Assembly (NCBI GenBank): GCA_045544515.1
Contig: JAZPZD010000015.1
Location: 67,143-131,142 of the forward strand
Direction: 5' to 3'
DNA: 64,000 nt
DNA from: RGIG8748 sp045544515
GTDB lineage: Bacteria > Bacillota > Clostridia > UMGS1810
The position numbers were made by a program, and so were the translations under genes. The notes under the pieces are model-generated. The model did not search any database. It had not been told where the DNA came from and worked only from the letters and a program-made list of their open reading frames with translations. Positions 17,466 through 25,108 of the stretch are shown in pieces (position 1 is the first letter of the stretch; each line of letters begins with the position of its first letter).

Positions 17466-17498
17466 AAAAAGCGTACTGATTTTTTCAGTACGCTTTTT
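17466..17498. terminator. Bidirectional terminator after the GTPase pair
   Basis: AAAAAGCGTACTG pairs with CAGTACGCTTTTT, with A and T tracts on both sides. Confidence 0.85.
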
Positions 17499-17528
17499 CT
17501 GGAAGAGCCAAACGGTTTAGATGGCACT

Positions 17529-17873
17529 CTAATTGTTATTTTTCTTTGCTGTATTTATAGATGAAACAAGTATCTTTTTCAATTCAATACAATTTTCAAG
17601 AATGCTGTTATCATCATAATATCCGCTTTCTATAAGCAGCTCAATCCAATATTCACTCTCCGAACACTCTTTTAAAGCGATTTGCAGTTTAGCAATAAAA
17701 TCGTTTTTACCGTGTCCGTAAAACGCTTCTCTGATATTTGCACCTATGCTTGTACCACTGCGAATAAGTTGATTTGTAAGTACACTTTCCCTTTTTTCGC
17801 TTTTTACTTTATTACAAACTTTAATTATATCTAATGCAAACTGTTTTGATTTTGTAAGCAACGGACTTTCCAT
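17529..17873 (-). CDS. Four-helix-bundle protein (S23/TIGR02436 family)
   Basis: A 114-residue protein with the family pattern: KSKQFALDIIKVC, the central RSGTSIGANIREA and a C-terminal ESEYWIELLIESGY region. These proteins form pentameric four-helix bundles and are related to the Avd accessory factor of diversity-generating retroelements. Their own role is unknown. ATG at 17873 is chosen because AAAAGGAG precedes it; a longer frame to 17942 lacks an RBS. The upstream DNA is packed with inverted repeats between this gene and tRNA-Met, as often seen for this family. No reverse transcriptase is nearby. Confidence 0.85.
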   Translation of the reverse strand: MESPLLTKSKQFALDIIKVCNKVKSEKRESVLTNQLIRSGTSIGANIREAFYGHGKNDFIAKLQIALKECSESEYWIELLIESGYYDDNSILENCIELKKILVSSINTAKKNNN

Positions 17874-17929
17874 AAATTTTCTCCTTTTAATCAAACTCGC
17901 TTTTGCGAGTTTGCACCTTACCTCTTCCT

Positions 17930-18045
17930 TATTCACTATCACTTATTACTTTCCAAAAATCGACAAGGCTTTTTAGGGAAAAGTGAATAGTGAATAGGTA
18001 ATAAGTAAAATCGACAAGATTCTGTCGAACCTTGTCGATTTTTGG
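17930..18045. repeat. Cluster of inverted repeats between tRNA-Met and the four-helix-bundle gene
   Basis: A 16-bp exact inverted repeat, CCAAAAATCGACAAGG (17953) and its complement (18030-18045), overlaps the tRNA 3' end. A second inverted pair, TATTCACTAT(T)CACTT and complement, is interleaved with it. Confidence 0.7.
18007..18042 (-). terminator. Terminator of tRNA-Met
   Basis: AAAATCGACAAG pairs with CTTGTCGATTTT directly after the tRNA 3' CCA, with a T-containing tail on the minus strand. Confidence 0.75.
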
Positions 18046-18119
18046 TAGCGGCAGACGGATTTGAACCATCGACACTGCGGGTATGAACCGCATGCTCTAG
18101 CCAACTGAGCTATGCCGCC
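18043..18119 (-). tRNA. tRNA-Met (CAT)
   Basis: The minus strand reads GGCGGCATAGCTCAGTTGGC..., with anticodon stem TGCGG/CCGCA around loop TTCATAC (anticodon CAT), T-arm GGTTCAAATCC and encoded CCA. The acceptor is GGCGGCA/TGCCGCT with a G-T end pair. The lack of a C1-A72 mismatch favours the elongator Met form over initiator. A lysidine-modified Ile tRNA is unlikely from the body sequence. Confidence 0.9.
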
Positions 18120-18227
18120 ATATTTAGTTGTTGTGTCAAACGACTTACCTATTATATTATATTTTCCTTAACTTGTCAAGATATTTATGAAAAAATTTTA
18201 TTTTATGGAATTTTTTTAAAAACAGTA

Positions 18228-18256
18228 TTGACAAAGCAGAAAACATACTGTATTAT
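18228..18256 (+). promoter_or_regulatory. Promoter of the GntR-ABC operon
   Basis: TTGACA at 18228-18233 and TATTAT at 18251-18256 with a 17-bp spacer. Confidence 0.85.
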
Positions 18257-18270
18257 TTGTATTAATACAG
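18248..18270. promoter_or_regulatory. Putative GntR operator
   Basis: The perfect 8-7-8 palindrome CTGTATTA...TAATACAG overlaps the -10 box of the regulator's own promoter, as expected for autorepression by a YtrA-type GntR protein. Confidence 0.75.
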
Positions 18271-18293
18271 TTGATACAGAAAGGAGTGAGCTG

Positions 18294-18662
18294 ATGCTTC
18301 ATCTCGATTATGGCGACCACAGACCCTTATATGAGCAGATAAAGGAAAAACTAAAGGAACACATCATTGGAGGAATATTACAGGAACACGACAAAATCCC
18401 ATCGGTGAGAGAGCTTGCGGCAAATCTTGCAATAAACCCCAACACTATCCAAAAGGCGTACAAAGACCTGGAAAACGAGGGCTACATTTACTCCCAAAAG
18501 GCCAAAGGCAGTTTTGTAAGTCCGAGAGAAAATGCAACAGACACCATAGATATCTCTGCCATAGAGGAAGCTCTTGTATCCTCGGTAAAGGAGCTTAAAT
18601 TTTTGGGCAAAAGCAAAGAGGATATCATTTCGATTATAGAAAAAGTGTACAAGGAGGACTAA
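18294..18662 (+). CDS. GntR family regulator, YtrA subfamily
   Basis: A 122-residue protein. It has an N-terminal winged helix with GntR signatures (DHRPLYEQIKEKLKEHI, IPSVRELAANLAINPNTIQKAYK, LENEGYIYSQKAKGSFV) and only a short C-terminal helical tail, which defines the YtrA subfamily. Such regulators repress a linked ABC transporter operon and are relieved by cell-wall stress or antibiotics. ATG at 18294 follows AAAGGAG; an upstream in-frame start lies inside the promoter and is rejected. The operator at 18248-18270 supports autoregulation. The ABC ATPase begins 3 bp downstream. Confidence 0.92.
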   Translation: MLHLDYGDHRPLYEQIKEKLKEHIIGGILQEHDKIPSVRELAANLAINPNTIQKAYKDLENEGYIYSQKAKGSFVSPRENATDTIDISAIEEALVSSVKELKFLGKSKEDIISIIEKVYKED

Positions 18663-18665
18663 AAG

Positions 18666-19565
18666 ATGATAAAAGCAACCGATGTTGTAAAAACCTTTGA
18701 CGGTTTCAAGGCATTAGACGGCGTTACACTAAATGTAAAAAAAGGCTCTGTCTATGGTTTAGTCGGACCTAACGGCGCCGGAAAGACAACGCTTATAAAG
18801 CACCTTACGGGTATATACCAAAGTGACTCTGGCTCTGTTACCATAGACGGACAAAGCATATACGAAAACGAAGATACCAAGAAAAAAGCCATATACATAG
18901 GCGACGACCTGTATTTCTTCCCGTCGTATTCCATAGAAGATACGGCAAAATTCTACAAAAGGATATACCCCGCCTGGAGCGACGAAGTGTACGAGAGCTT
19001 AAAGGATGTCTTTAAGATAGATACAAAAAGAAAAGTAAAAAGGCTCTCAAAAGGTATGCAAAAGCAGGTTGCATTCTGGATGGGACTTTCCGCTATGCCA
19101 AAGGTACTTATATTAGACGAACCCGTAGACGGTCTGGACCCTGTAATGCGAAGAAATGTATGGAAGATAATAGTTCAGTTTGTAGCGGAATACGAAACAA
19201 CTGTTCTTATATCCAGCCACAACCTGAGAGAGCTCGAAGACATATGCGACCATGTGGGCATTATGTACGAGGGAAAGGTGGTACTGGAAAAATCCCTCGA
19301 CGACATCAAAGGAAACATACACAAAATCCAGCTTGCATTCGATGGCGAATTTCCCCCAGAGATATACGAAAAAGCCGAAATTCTCCACAAAGAAACAGTG
19401 GGCAGAGTTCACACCGTAATAGCAAAAGGAGTTTCCGATAATCTCGAAGAAGTTTTTGGATCGTTTAAACCGCTTCTTTGCGACATAATTCCGCTTTCGC
19501 TGGAGGAAGTATTTATTTACGAATTGGGAGGTATGGGATATGAGTTTAAAAACATCATTATTTAA
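18666..19565 (+). CDS. ABC transporter ATP-binding protein
   Basis: A 299-residue ATPase with Walker A GPNGAGKTTLIK (about residues 36-47), signature-like LSKGMQKQ, Walker B VLILDEPVDGLDP, and the H-loop region LISSHNLRELEDICDHV. A C-terminal extension of about 80 residues follows, as in drug/peptide exporters of the YtrB/BcrA type. It pairs with the membrane protein encoded by the overlapping next gene (26-bp overlap) under the GntR regulator. The likely role is export or detoxification of a cell-envelope-active compound. The substrate is unknown. Confidence 0.92.
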   Translation: MIKATDVVKTFDGFKALDGVTLNVKKGSVYGLVGPNGAGKTTLIKHLTGIYQSDSGSVTIDGQSIYENEDTKKKAIYIGDDLYFFPSYSIEDTAKFYKRIYPAWSDEVYESLKDVFKIDTKRKVKRLSKGMQKQVAFWMGLSAMPKVLILDEPVDGLDPVMRRNVWKIIVQFVAEYETTVLISSHNLRELEDICDHVGIMYEGKVVLEKSLDDIKGNIHKIQLAFDGEFPPEIYEKAEILHKETVGRVHTVIAKGVSDNLEEVFGSFKPLLCDIIPLSLEEVFIYELGGMGYEFKNIII

Positions 19566-21474
19566 CAAAGCAATATTTTTGTCCGACATCAAAAGATACT
19601 GGTGGCTTTGCCTTGCAAATACACTTCTTATCATTCTTTGCTGTGTTGTTCCTGTATATGATACATGTGTAAACCATCCCTTTTACTCATACGGAGCCAA
19701 ACCCACCTGGATGGGACTTGGCATTGTTATAAACATAGTCTTTGCCTTGGGAACCGGCACAATACTGCTTTCGTATATGCACTTTAACAGCTCGGTTTCC
19801 ACAATGCACTCTCTGCCCGTTAAACGAAGTGCAATATATGTAACCAAGATGCTCACCGCACTTTTGTTTATTATCGTGCCGATTGCAGTTTCGTCAGTTC
19901 TATTTATATTTATTACATCGTACGGACACTTTGGTGTTTGCGACATCCTCAAATGGCTCTATCAGGGAATAGTGTATGCACTTTTGATACTCTCTCTTAC
20001 TGCGATTGTAAATATGATGACAGGAAACCCCATAGGCACAATAGTATTTACGGTAGGCTTTGCACTTGTGCCGATTGTTTTAATCGCCCTTTTGGACACG
20101 GTGTTTTCGGGAGAGGTATACGGGTATTTCGGAAGAATTGACAATTTTGCACAGTATATCTACATAGGCGAAAACGGGCTTTTGACCAAAGAGTACGGAT
20201 TTATATACCCCATACTATCCATTGCATTTTTGGCGGGTGCATACCTGCTATATAAGTTCAGAAAGAGCGAAAAACACAGCGAGGTGATTTCTTTCAAATT
20301 CCTTGTACCGCTTTTTATCGGTATAATCTCTTCCGTTGCAAGCGGAATGAGTTTTGTGTACTTTAGTGAATTTCTCGGTATTCACAGCATTTTTACAATT
20401 ATCCCCTTTGGTGTTTTGGGCACGCTCGTGGCTTTTATGGTGTACAAAAAATCCGTTTCGCTAAAGGGAACATTAAGACCTGTAGCTATTTACCTTGTAT
20501 GTATACTCTGCTTTATAGGCTCTGTGAAATTTGACCTTACGGGATACGAAAGACGCCTGCCCCCGCTATCCGATATACAAAGCGTTTCCATAGAGCAGAT
20601 AAAATACTCACCCTATGACAATGTGCCCGAATTTACAAGTGAAAAGGACATACAAAATGTGCTCAAACTCCATCAGCATTGCATAGATATAAAAGAAGAC
20701 AGTTCCAGAGGCTTTTCCGATGTGTATATGCCGATTTGCTATACGCTAAAAAACGGCAAGCAGATTTTCAGAAAATACGATCTGAACTACGAAACCGACG
20801 AGGCATTCTTAAAACCTCTGTTTGAAACAAGAGAATACAGAATATCAAAATTTCCTCTCATAGACGGAAAGAAAAGAGACTTTACGCAGATAAGTATTTC
20901 GGACAGACGCTTTGCAAATGAAACATATTTGACCCTTTATCCCGACAACGAGGATATGGAAAAAATCCTCTCATCACTAAAAAAAGATATGTCCAATGCA
21001 ACATATGAGGATTTGACACAAAGGCGTGGCATATCACCTGTAAGGATTTCTGTGTCGTGGAATGAGGAATTTAAAAACGAAAACACAGATACGGAGCCCA
21101 AGGTTGAAACCCGTTCTAATTCCGATACCTTCAGCGTGTATTCTTCGTATATAAACACTATTGATATTTTAAGCAAACTGGGTTACTATGACGCTGTTCC
21201 AAAGGTGAGCGACATTGCGTTCCTGACCATATCTGTAAGGAGCACTATGGACGACAAGGAGGTCACATCCTGCGATGTGACTGACACCCGGGAGATATCT
21301 CAAATCTACAGTATATATGAGGATATGCTCTCGGGCAAGCACTACAGAGAGTACGGACAAAACACAATAGATGTGTATCTTACATACACTCTTAATAACT
21401 CTCATGTGTTTGACATTTCGTGCACATACGACCGCGAGGCACTGCCGAGTGAACTAAAAAAATATATTCAATAA
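19540..21474 (+). CDS. ABC exporter membrane protein with large C-terminal domain
   Basis: A 644-residue protein. The N-terminal half has about eight to ten hydrophobic segments (the first near residues 20-40) and resembles ABC-2-type permeases. A break after about residue 340 leads to a roughly 300-residue hydrophilic region (YERRLPPLSDIQSVSIEQIK...) with repeated strand-turn patterns, probably extracytoplasmic. It overlaps the ATPase gene by 26 bp, which suggests translational coupling. YtrA-linked permeases with such soluble tails are known in clostridia, where the tail has no assigned function. The gene ends in a strong hairpin at 21477. Confidence 0.8.
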   Translation: MSLKTSLFNKAIFLSDIKRYWWLCLANTLLIILCCVVPVYDTCVNHPFYSYGAKPTWMGLGIVINIVFALGTGTILLSYMHFNSSVSTMHSLPVKRSAIYVTKMLTALLFIIVPIAVSSVLFIFITSYGHFGVCDILKWLYQGIVYALLILSLTAIVNMMTGNPIGTIVFTVGFALVPIVLIALLDTVFSGEVYGYFGRIDNFAQYIYIGENGLLTKEYGFIYPILSIAFLAGAYLLYKFRKSEKHSEVISFKFLVPLFIGIISSVASGMSFVYFSEFLGIHSIFTIIPFGVLGTLVAFMVYKKSVSLKGTLRPVAIYLVCILCFIGSVKFDLTGYERRLPPLSDIQSVSIEQIKYSPYDNVPEFTSEKDIQNVLKLHQHCIDIKEDSSRGFSDVYMPICYTLKNGKQIFRKYDLNYETDEAFLKPLFETREYRISKFPLIDGKKRDFTQISISDRRFANETYLTLYPDNEDMEKILSSLKKDMSNATYEDLTQRRGISPVRISVSWNEEFKNENTDTEPKVETRSNSDTFSVYSSYINTIDILSKLGYYDAVPKVSDIAFLTISVRSTMDDKEVTSCDVTDTREISQIYSIYEDMLSGKHYREYGQNTIDVYLTYTLNNSHVFDISCTYDREALPSELKKYIQ

Positions 21475-21476
21475 AA

Positions 21477-21506
21477 AATCGGGGCGATGAAATCATCGCC
21501 CCGATT
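21477..21506 (+). terminator. Terminator-like hairpin of the GntR-ABC operon
   Basis: AATCGGGGCGATG pairs with CATCGCCCCGATT immediately after the stop codon. The T-tract on the plus strand is weak (GAACTTTT). Confidence 0.7.
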
Positions 21507-21512
21507 GAACTT

Positions 21513-21762
21513 TTGGGGATAGGAAAATAAGATGCAGAATAAGCGAACTGAACCGAAGCAAGCGTGATTGCGAGGGGGACCCGACGGCGTACAAAGGTAC
21601 GCCGAGAGGTGAAGTTCGTTTAGAGCTTATAGGCTAAAAATTCAAGAAAGCTGCAAAAATTGCAGCTTTCTACATAAATTTAGTGTTTTTCTGATGTTTT
21701 TAAACTGTAAGATGTCATAAGTCAAGCCTATAAGCGTTCTGCGCTTTATTTTACATCCCCAA
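21513..21762. mobile_element. Nested palindromic element (MITE-like, single copy in window)
   Basis: The ends are inverted repeats: TTGGGGATaggAAAATAA...GCAGAA on the left, and the complement of TTGGGGATgtAAAATAAA...GCAGAA on the right. The right arm continues into GCCTATAAGC, whose partner GCTTATAGGC lies at 21625, displaced by about 80 bp of inserted sequence (21545-21622). That insert is itself bounded by CGAACT/AGTTCG and contains the hairpin CGGCGTAC/GTACGCCG. A further perfect hairpin, GAAAGCTGC/GCAGCTTTC, lies at 21646-21670. There is no coding potential. Confidence 0.6.
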
Positions 21763-21764
21763 TT

Positions 21765-21920
21765 TTATTCTTCATCAAATGCGTCTTTACCCAGACCGCA
21801 AGTCGGGCATACCCAATCCTCGGGTACATCCTCCCATGCTGTGCCGGGAGCTACGCCGTTGTCGGGGTCACCTAACGCCTCGTCATAAACATAACCGCAA
21901 GGGCAAACATATTTTTTCAT
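21765..21920 (-). CDS. Rubredoxin with shortened first Cys knuckle
   Basis: A 51-residue protein, MKKYVCPCGYVYDEAL... with the second knuckle WVCPTCGLGKDAF. The DPDNG and PGTAWEDVPEDW blocks between them are classical rubredoxin. ATG at 21920 has AAGGAGG upstream. Rubredoxins carry one Fe(Cys)4 centre and pass electrons, for example to oxygen or peroxide detoxification enzymes in anaerobes. The first pair here is C-P-C-G rather than the usual C-x-x-C-G, one residue shorter, while the second is a normal CPTCG. The gene stands alone with no redox partner beside it. Confidence 0.93.
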   Translation of the reverse strand: MKKYVCPCGYVYDEALGDPDNGVAPGTAWEDVPEDWVCPTCGLGKDAFDEE

Positions 21921-21970
21921 AACTAAAAACCTCCTTTTTATAATATATTAACCATAAATCCAAAAATTAT

Positions 21971-22714
21971 TTAAAGCAGTTTTGCAAGAAAGCTCTGAAG
22001 TCTTTCGCTTTTTGGCGACTGAAAGATTTCGTCAGGGGTGCCCCTCTCTATTATTTGTCCGCCGTCCATAAACACAACCTCGTCTGCAACCTCTCTGGCA
22101 AAACCCATCTCGTGAGTTACCACAATCATTGTCATACCCTCTTTGGCAAGCTCTTTCATAACATCAAGAACCTCGCCGACCATTTCGGGATCGAGTGCCG
22201 ATGTTGGCTCGTCAAAGAGCATAACCTCGGGAGCCATACAAAGTGCCCGAACAATAGCTACTCTCTGCTTTTGTCCGCCCGAAAGCTGTGCAGGATAGGC
22301 ATCAGCTCTGTCTGCAAGACCTACTCTTTCAAGTAGTTCCATAGCTTTCTTTTCGGCTTCTTCCTTGGATATTTTGAGAAGCTTTACTGGAGCTATTGTA
22401 AGGTTTTTAAGTATTGTCATATGCGGAAAGAGATTAAACTGCTGGAAAACCATCCCCATTTTTCTACGCATAAGGTTGATATCCGTCTTTGCAGCCAAAA
22501 TGTCTGTGCCTTCCAGAAGGATGTGTCCTTCGGTGGGTTCCTCCAAGAGATTGAGCGAGCGAAGAAGTGTGGATTTTCCGCTACCCGATGGGCCGATTAT
22601 TACCACAACTCTGCCCTTTTGGAACTCTATGGAAACATCGTCTAACGCTTTTACACTGCCGTCCAAATAATGTTTCTTTAAATTCTGTACACTTATAAGA
22701 GAATTATCTTTCAT
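21971..22714 (-). CDS. Polar amino acid ABC transporter, ATP-binding subunit
   Basis: A 247-residue GlnQ/HisP-type ATPase: Walker A GPSGSGKSTLLRSLN, signature LSGGQKQRVA, Walker B VMLFDEPTSALDPEMV and switch VVTHEMGFAREVADEV. ATG at 22714 is chosen because AAAGGAG precedes it; a longer frame to 22846 reads back into the permease gene. It overlaps the permease 3' end by 11 bp. It is the last gene of the binding protein-permease-ATPase operon and energises import of an amino acid, perhaps glutamine, arginine or cystine. Confidence 0.95.
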   Translation of the reverse strand: MKDNSLISVQNLKKHYLDGSVKALDDVSIEFQKGRVVVIIGPSGSGKSTLLRSLNLLEEPTEGHILLEGTDILAAKTDINLMRRKMGMVFQQFNLFPHMTILKNLTIAPVKLLKISKEEAEKKAMELLERVGLADRADAYPAQLSGGQKQRVAIVRALCMAPEVMLFDEPTSALDPEMVGEVLDVMKELAKEGMTMIVVTHEMGFAREVADEVVFMDGGQIIERGTPDEIFQSPKSERLQSFLAKLL

Positions 22715-24089
22715 TGTTTCTAAGTCTCCTTTCAAGTATACCGACCAGTCTGGAAAGACCCAGTACCATAATAAGATAAATAACAGCCACTGCCACAAGC
22801 GGCATAAACGGACTGTATGTTGCCGAACGGATTGCATTACCTGCATACATAAGGTCGCCCAGACCTATGTAGAAAGCAACCGAGGTTTCCTTTAACAGTA
22901 CGACAAATTCGTTGGCAAGTGCGGGCAGTACCGCCTTGAATGCTTGCGGAAATACTATGTACATCATAGTCTGCATATAGTTAAAGCCAAGGCTTCTGCC
23001 TGCCTCTATCTGTCCGTCGTCTACGCTCATAATTCCGCCTCGGACAATCTCGGCAACATATGCACCCGAGTTAAGACCAAAGCACACAACCGCCGACAAA
23101 AACTTGTCCACGCCAAGCGGCATAAATATAACAAAGTAGATAATCATTATCTGCACAACGGCAGGCGTTCCTCTGATTACTGTGAGATAAATCTGTGCAA
23201 CAGAGTTAAAAAACTTAAGAACGATGCCGTGCTTGGTGGTTTTTAAATATGTGCAGCGTACAAACGCCACAAGAAAGCCCAGGATTATACCGATAATAAG
23301 AGCACAGAAGGTGAGCTTTATCGTAACCCACAGACCTTTGAAGATGGTTTTCCATCTGTCGTGCTTTAAAAAGTTTATCTCAAAGTCCTTTTTGATGCTG
23401 TTGTATATCTTGGCAATACCCTCCTTGGTTTCGGGTTTTTGGGTGCTTATGCGTGCCTCAAAGCATTCCACAAAGCCCTTGTTTACATTAGTGGAGAGAA
23501 TGTCTTTTTCTTCTGTTTTGCCATCGGGGGTAGTTACGGTTATCTTCTTTATCTTCTTTACTTCTTCTTTGATATCCGTTATACCGCCGTATACCGCATT
23601 TACCGCCTCATCGGAGGTGTATATTTTAAATCCGTCCTTGGTTTCGTAGATAACCAGATTGACATTTTTGGTAATCTTTTTAGCATATTCAAGAGAGCTT
23701 ACAATCTGCTGTTCAAACTCCATCTTAAAATCAAGCGACGACTTAAACATTGTGCCGTTCTTTTTCTTAACATCAGCAGCAAGATATGTATTGTACGAGG
23801 GCGAAACTGTTCCGTAAACATCAAGAGTTTCCACAAGACAGTTTAGGGTAATGTCCTTTTCGTCGCCATACGACATATCCGTTACTTTTATTTGGTTGTT
23901 ATCGGCGATATATTTTAGCGTATTGGTAACTGCAATGGCGTCGAAACCCGAATTTACTATTTTCTCTGCCTCGCTTTGCGAAATTTCGCCCGCATATGTT
24001 GAAGTGCGGATTTCGTATACACAACCCAAAACAACTATCGCCGCAATAAAGACTGCTATAATACTATATATCAGCTTCTTTTTGTTCAT
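22704..24089 (-). CDS. Amino acid ABC transporter permease with long N-terminal extracytoplasmic domain
   Basis: A 461-residue protein. The C-terminal ~220 residues are a HisM/GlnP-type permease, with GLWVTIKLTF at its start and the EAA-like motif EAGRSLGFNYMQTMMYIVFPQA. Ahead of this are one transmembrane helix (about residues 7-27) and roughly 210 residues of hydrophilic, presumably external sequence that I do not recognise. It has no visible binding-protein fold signature. Permeases of this family are usually 210-240 residues, so the extension doubles the protein. It is 92 bp downstream of the binding-protein gene. Confidence 0.85.
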   Translation of the reverse strand: MNKKKLIYSIIAVFIAAIVVLGCVYEIRTSTYAGEISQSEAEKIVNSGFDAIAVTNTLKYIADNNQIKVTDMSYGDEKDITLNCLVETLDVYGTVSPSYNTYLAADVKKKNGTMFKSSLDFKMEFEQQIVSSLEYAKKITKNVNLVIYETKDGFKIYTSDEAVNAVYGGITDIKEEVKKIKKITVTTPDGKTEEKDILSTNVNKGFVECFEARISTQKPETKEGIAKIYNSIKKDFEINFLKHDRWKTIFKGLWVTIKLTFCALIIGIILGFLVAFVRCTYLKTTKHGIVLKFFNSVAQIYLTVIRGTPAVVQIMIIYFVIFMPLGVDKFLSAVVCFGLNSGAYVAEIVRGGIMSVDDGQIEAGRSLGFNYMQTMMYIVFPQAFKAVLPALANEFVVLLKETSVAFYIGLGDLMYAGNAIRSATYSPFMPLVAVAVIYLIMVLGLSRLVGILERRLRNNER

Positions 24090-24128
24090 TTCTTCACAAT
24101 CCTTTGAAATTTCTTACAATAAAATATA

Positions 24129-24157
24129 CTGCAAGAACAGTATAACTATCCTTGCAG
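24129..24157 (-). promoter_or_regulatory. Intercistronic hairpin between binding protein and permease genes
   Basis: CTGCAAG pairs with CTTGCAG across a 15-nt loop in the gap after the binding-protein stop. Such hairpins commonly stabilise the upstream mRNA and keep binding protein in excess. Confidence 0.5.
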
Positions 24158-24181
24158 CATAATTTGTATAGTTTAAAAAAA

Positions 24182-24940
24182 TTATTCAGCCTTGATGTAC
24201 TCGGCAATGATTTCGTCTATTTTGCCCGCTGCTGTAAGCTTTTCTAAAGCTGCATTGATTTTGTCAAGAAGCTCTGTGTTCTCCTTGGAAATAGCTATTG
24301 CATAGTCTTCTATAGCATATTCTGTGTCGAGAATTACAAGACCTTCGTTGTCTTTTACAAATGCCTTTGCAGGTTCATTGTCGATGATAACTGCATCAAC
24401 ATCTCCGCCCTTTAATGCGATAACTGCGTCTGCACCCTTGGAGTAGCTTATAACATTGTCCTCGCCGTAGTCGTCTTTGGAATAGATATCGCCTGTTGTT
24501 CCGAGCTGTGTACCGATCTTCTTGCCTTCTAAATCATCAAGAGATTTGATATCGGAATCTTCATTAACGATAACAACCTGCACACCTGTAGCATAGCTGG
24601 AGGTAAAGTCTACCTCTTCCTTACGCTCGTCGGTAACTGTCATACCAGCCATACCAAAGTCAACCTCACCCTTCTGAACAGAAGTGATGATAGAATCAAA
24701 TTCCATGTCAACTATTTCGAGTTTTGCACCGATTTCTTCTGCTATTGCACCTGCAATGTCAACATCGATACCCTTGAATTCTTCGCCCTCTTTGTATTCA
24801 TATGGAGGGAAAGCTGCATTTGTACCCATTTTGATTACAACTTCTTCCTCGGCTGTGTCCTTTTCACCGCAGGAGGTTAAAACTGCAGCACAGGATAATA
24901 CAAGTGCAAAAACTAAAACCAATGATAATAACTTTTTCAT
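24182..24940 (-). CDS. Amino acid ABC transporter substrate-binding lipoprotein
   Basis: A 252-residue protein with a lipoprotein signal (MKKLLSLVLVFALVLSCAAV..LTSCGEK) and a type II periplasmic-binding fold. Family blocks are GTNAAFPPYEY, FKGIDVDIAGAIAEEIG, VQKGEVDFGMAGMTVTDERK and KKIGTQLGTTGD. These match cluster 3 amino-acid binding proteins (GlnH/HisJ/ArtJ type). ATG at 24940 has AAAAGGAGAT upstream; the in-frame extension to 25009 has no RBS. It captures the substrate outside the cell for the permease and ATPase encoded next. The ligand cannot be read from the sequence. Confidence 0.95.
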   Translation of the reverse strand: MKKLLSLVLVFALVLSCAAVLTSCGEKDTAEEEVVIKMGTNAAFPPYEYKEGEEFKGIDVDIAGAIAEEIGAKLEIVDMEFDSIITSVQKGEVDFGMAGMTVTDERKEEVDFTSSYATGVQVVIVNEDSDIKSLDDLEGKKIGTQLGTTGDIYSKDDYGEDNVISYSKGADAVIALKGGDVDAVIIDNEPAKAFVKDNEGLVILDTEYAIEDYAIAISKENTELLDKINAALEKLTAAGKIDEIIAEYIKAE

Positions 24941-24965
24941 TTTCTTATCTCCTTTTTTAATATAT

Positions 24966-24987
24966 TGCATAAATACTATGCATAAAT
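24966..24987. promoter_or_regulatory. Direct repeats next to the amino acid transporter promoter
   Basis: TGCATAAAT occurs twice with a 13-bp period (24966-24974 and 24979-24987), just downstream of the -10 box. It is a possible operator. No cognate regulator is in the window. Confidence 0.4.
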
Positions 24988-24997
24988 TTCTATTTGA

Positions 24998-25026
24998 ATT
25001 ATATCCCAATTAATCCCTTTTGTCAA
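24998..25026 (-). promoter_or_regulatory. Promoter of the amino acid ABC operon
   Basis: TTGACA at 25026-25021 and TATAAT at 25003-24998, both consensus, with a 17-bp spacer. Confidence 0.88.
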
Positions 25027-25068
25027 CTGTTTGAGTGATTTAGGCATTACTTTTTGCATTTTATGTAT

Positions 25069-25106
25069 AAAAACAGTGCATAAAAATGTTTTTATGCACT
25101 GTTTTT
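25069..25106. terminator. Terminator after the htrA-like gene
   Basis: AAAAACAGTGCATAAAAA pairs perfectly with its complement across a 2-nt loop and has A/T tracts on both sides. On the minus strand it closes the ApgM-to-HtrA run. Confidence 0.85.
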
Positions 25107-25108
25107 AA

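Noticed and set aside
17529..18045. Diversity-generating retroelement suggested by the Avd-like four-helix-bundle gene
   Set aside because: No reverse transcriptase, template repeat or variable repeat is present nearby.
22714..22846. N-terminal extension of the amino acid ABC ATPase
   Set aside because: It reads the permease gene in another frame, and the RBS supports ATG 22714.
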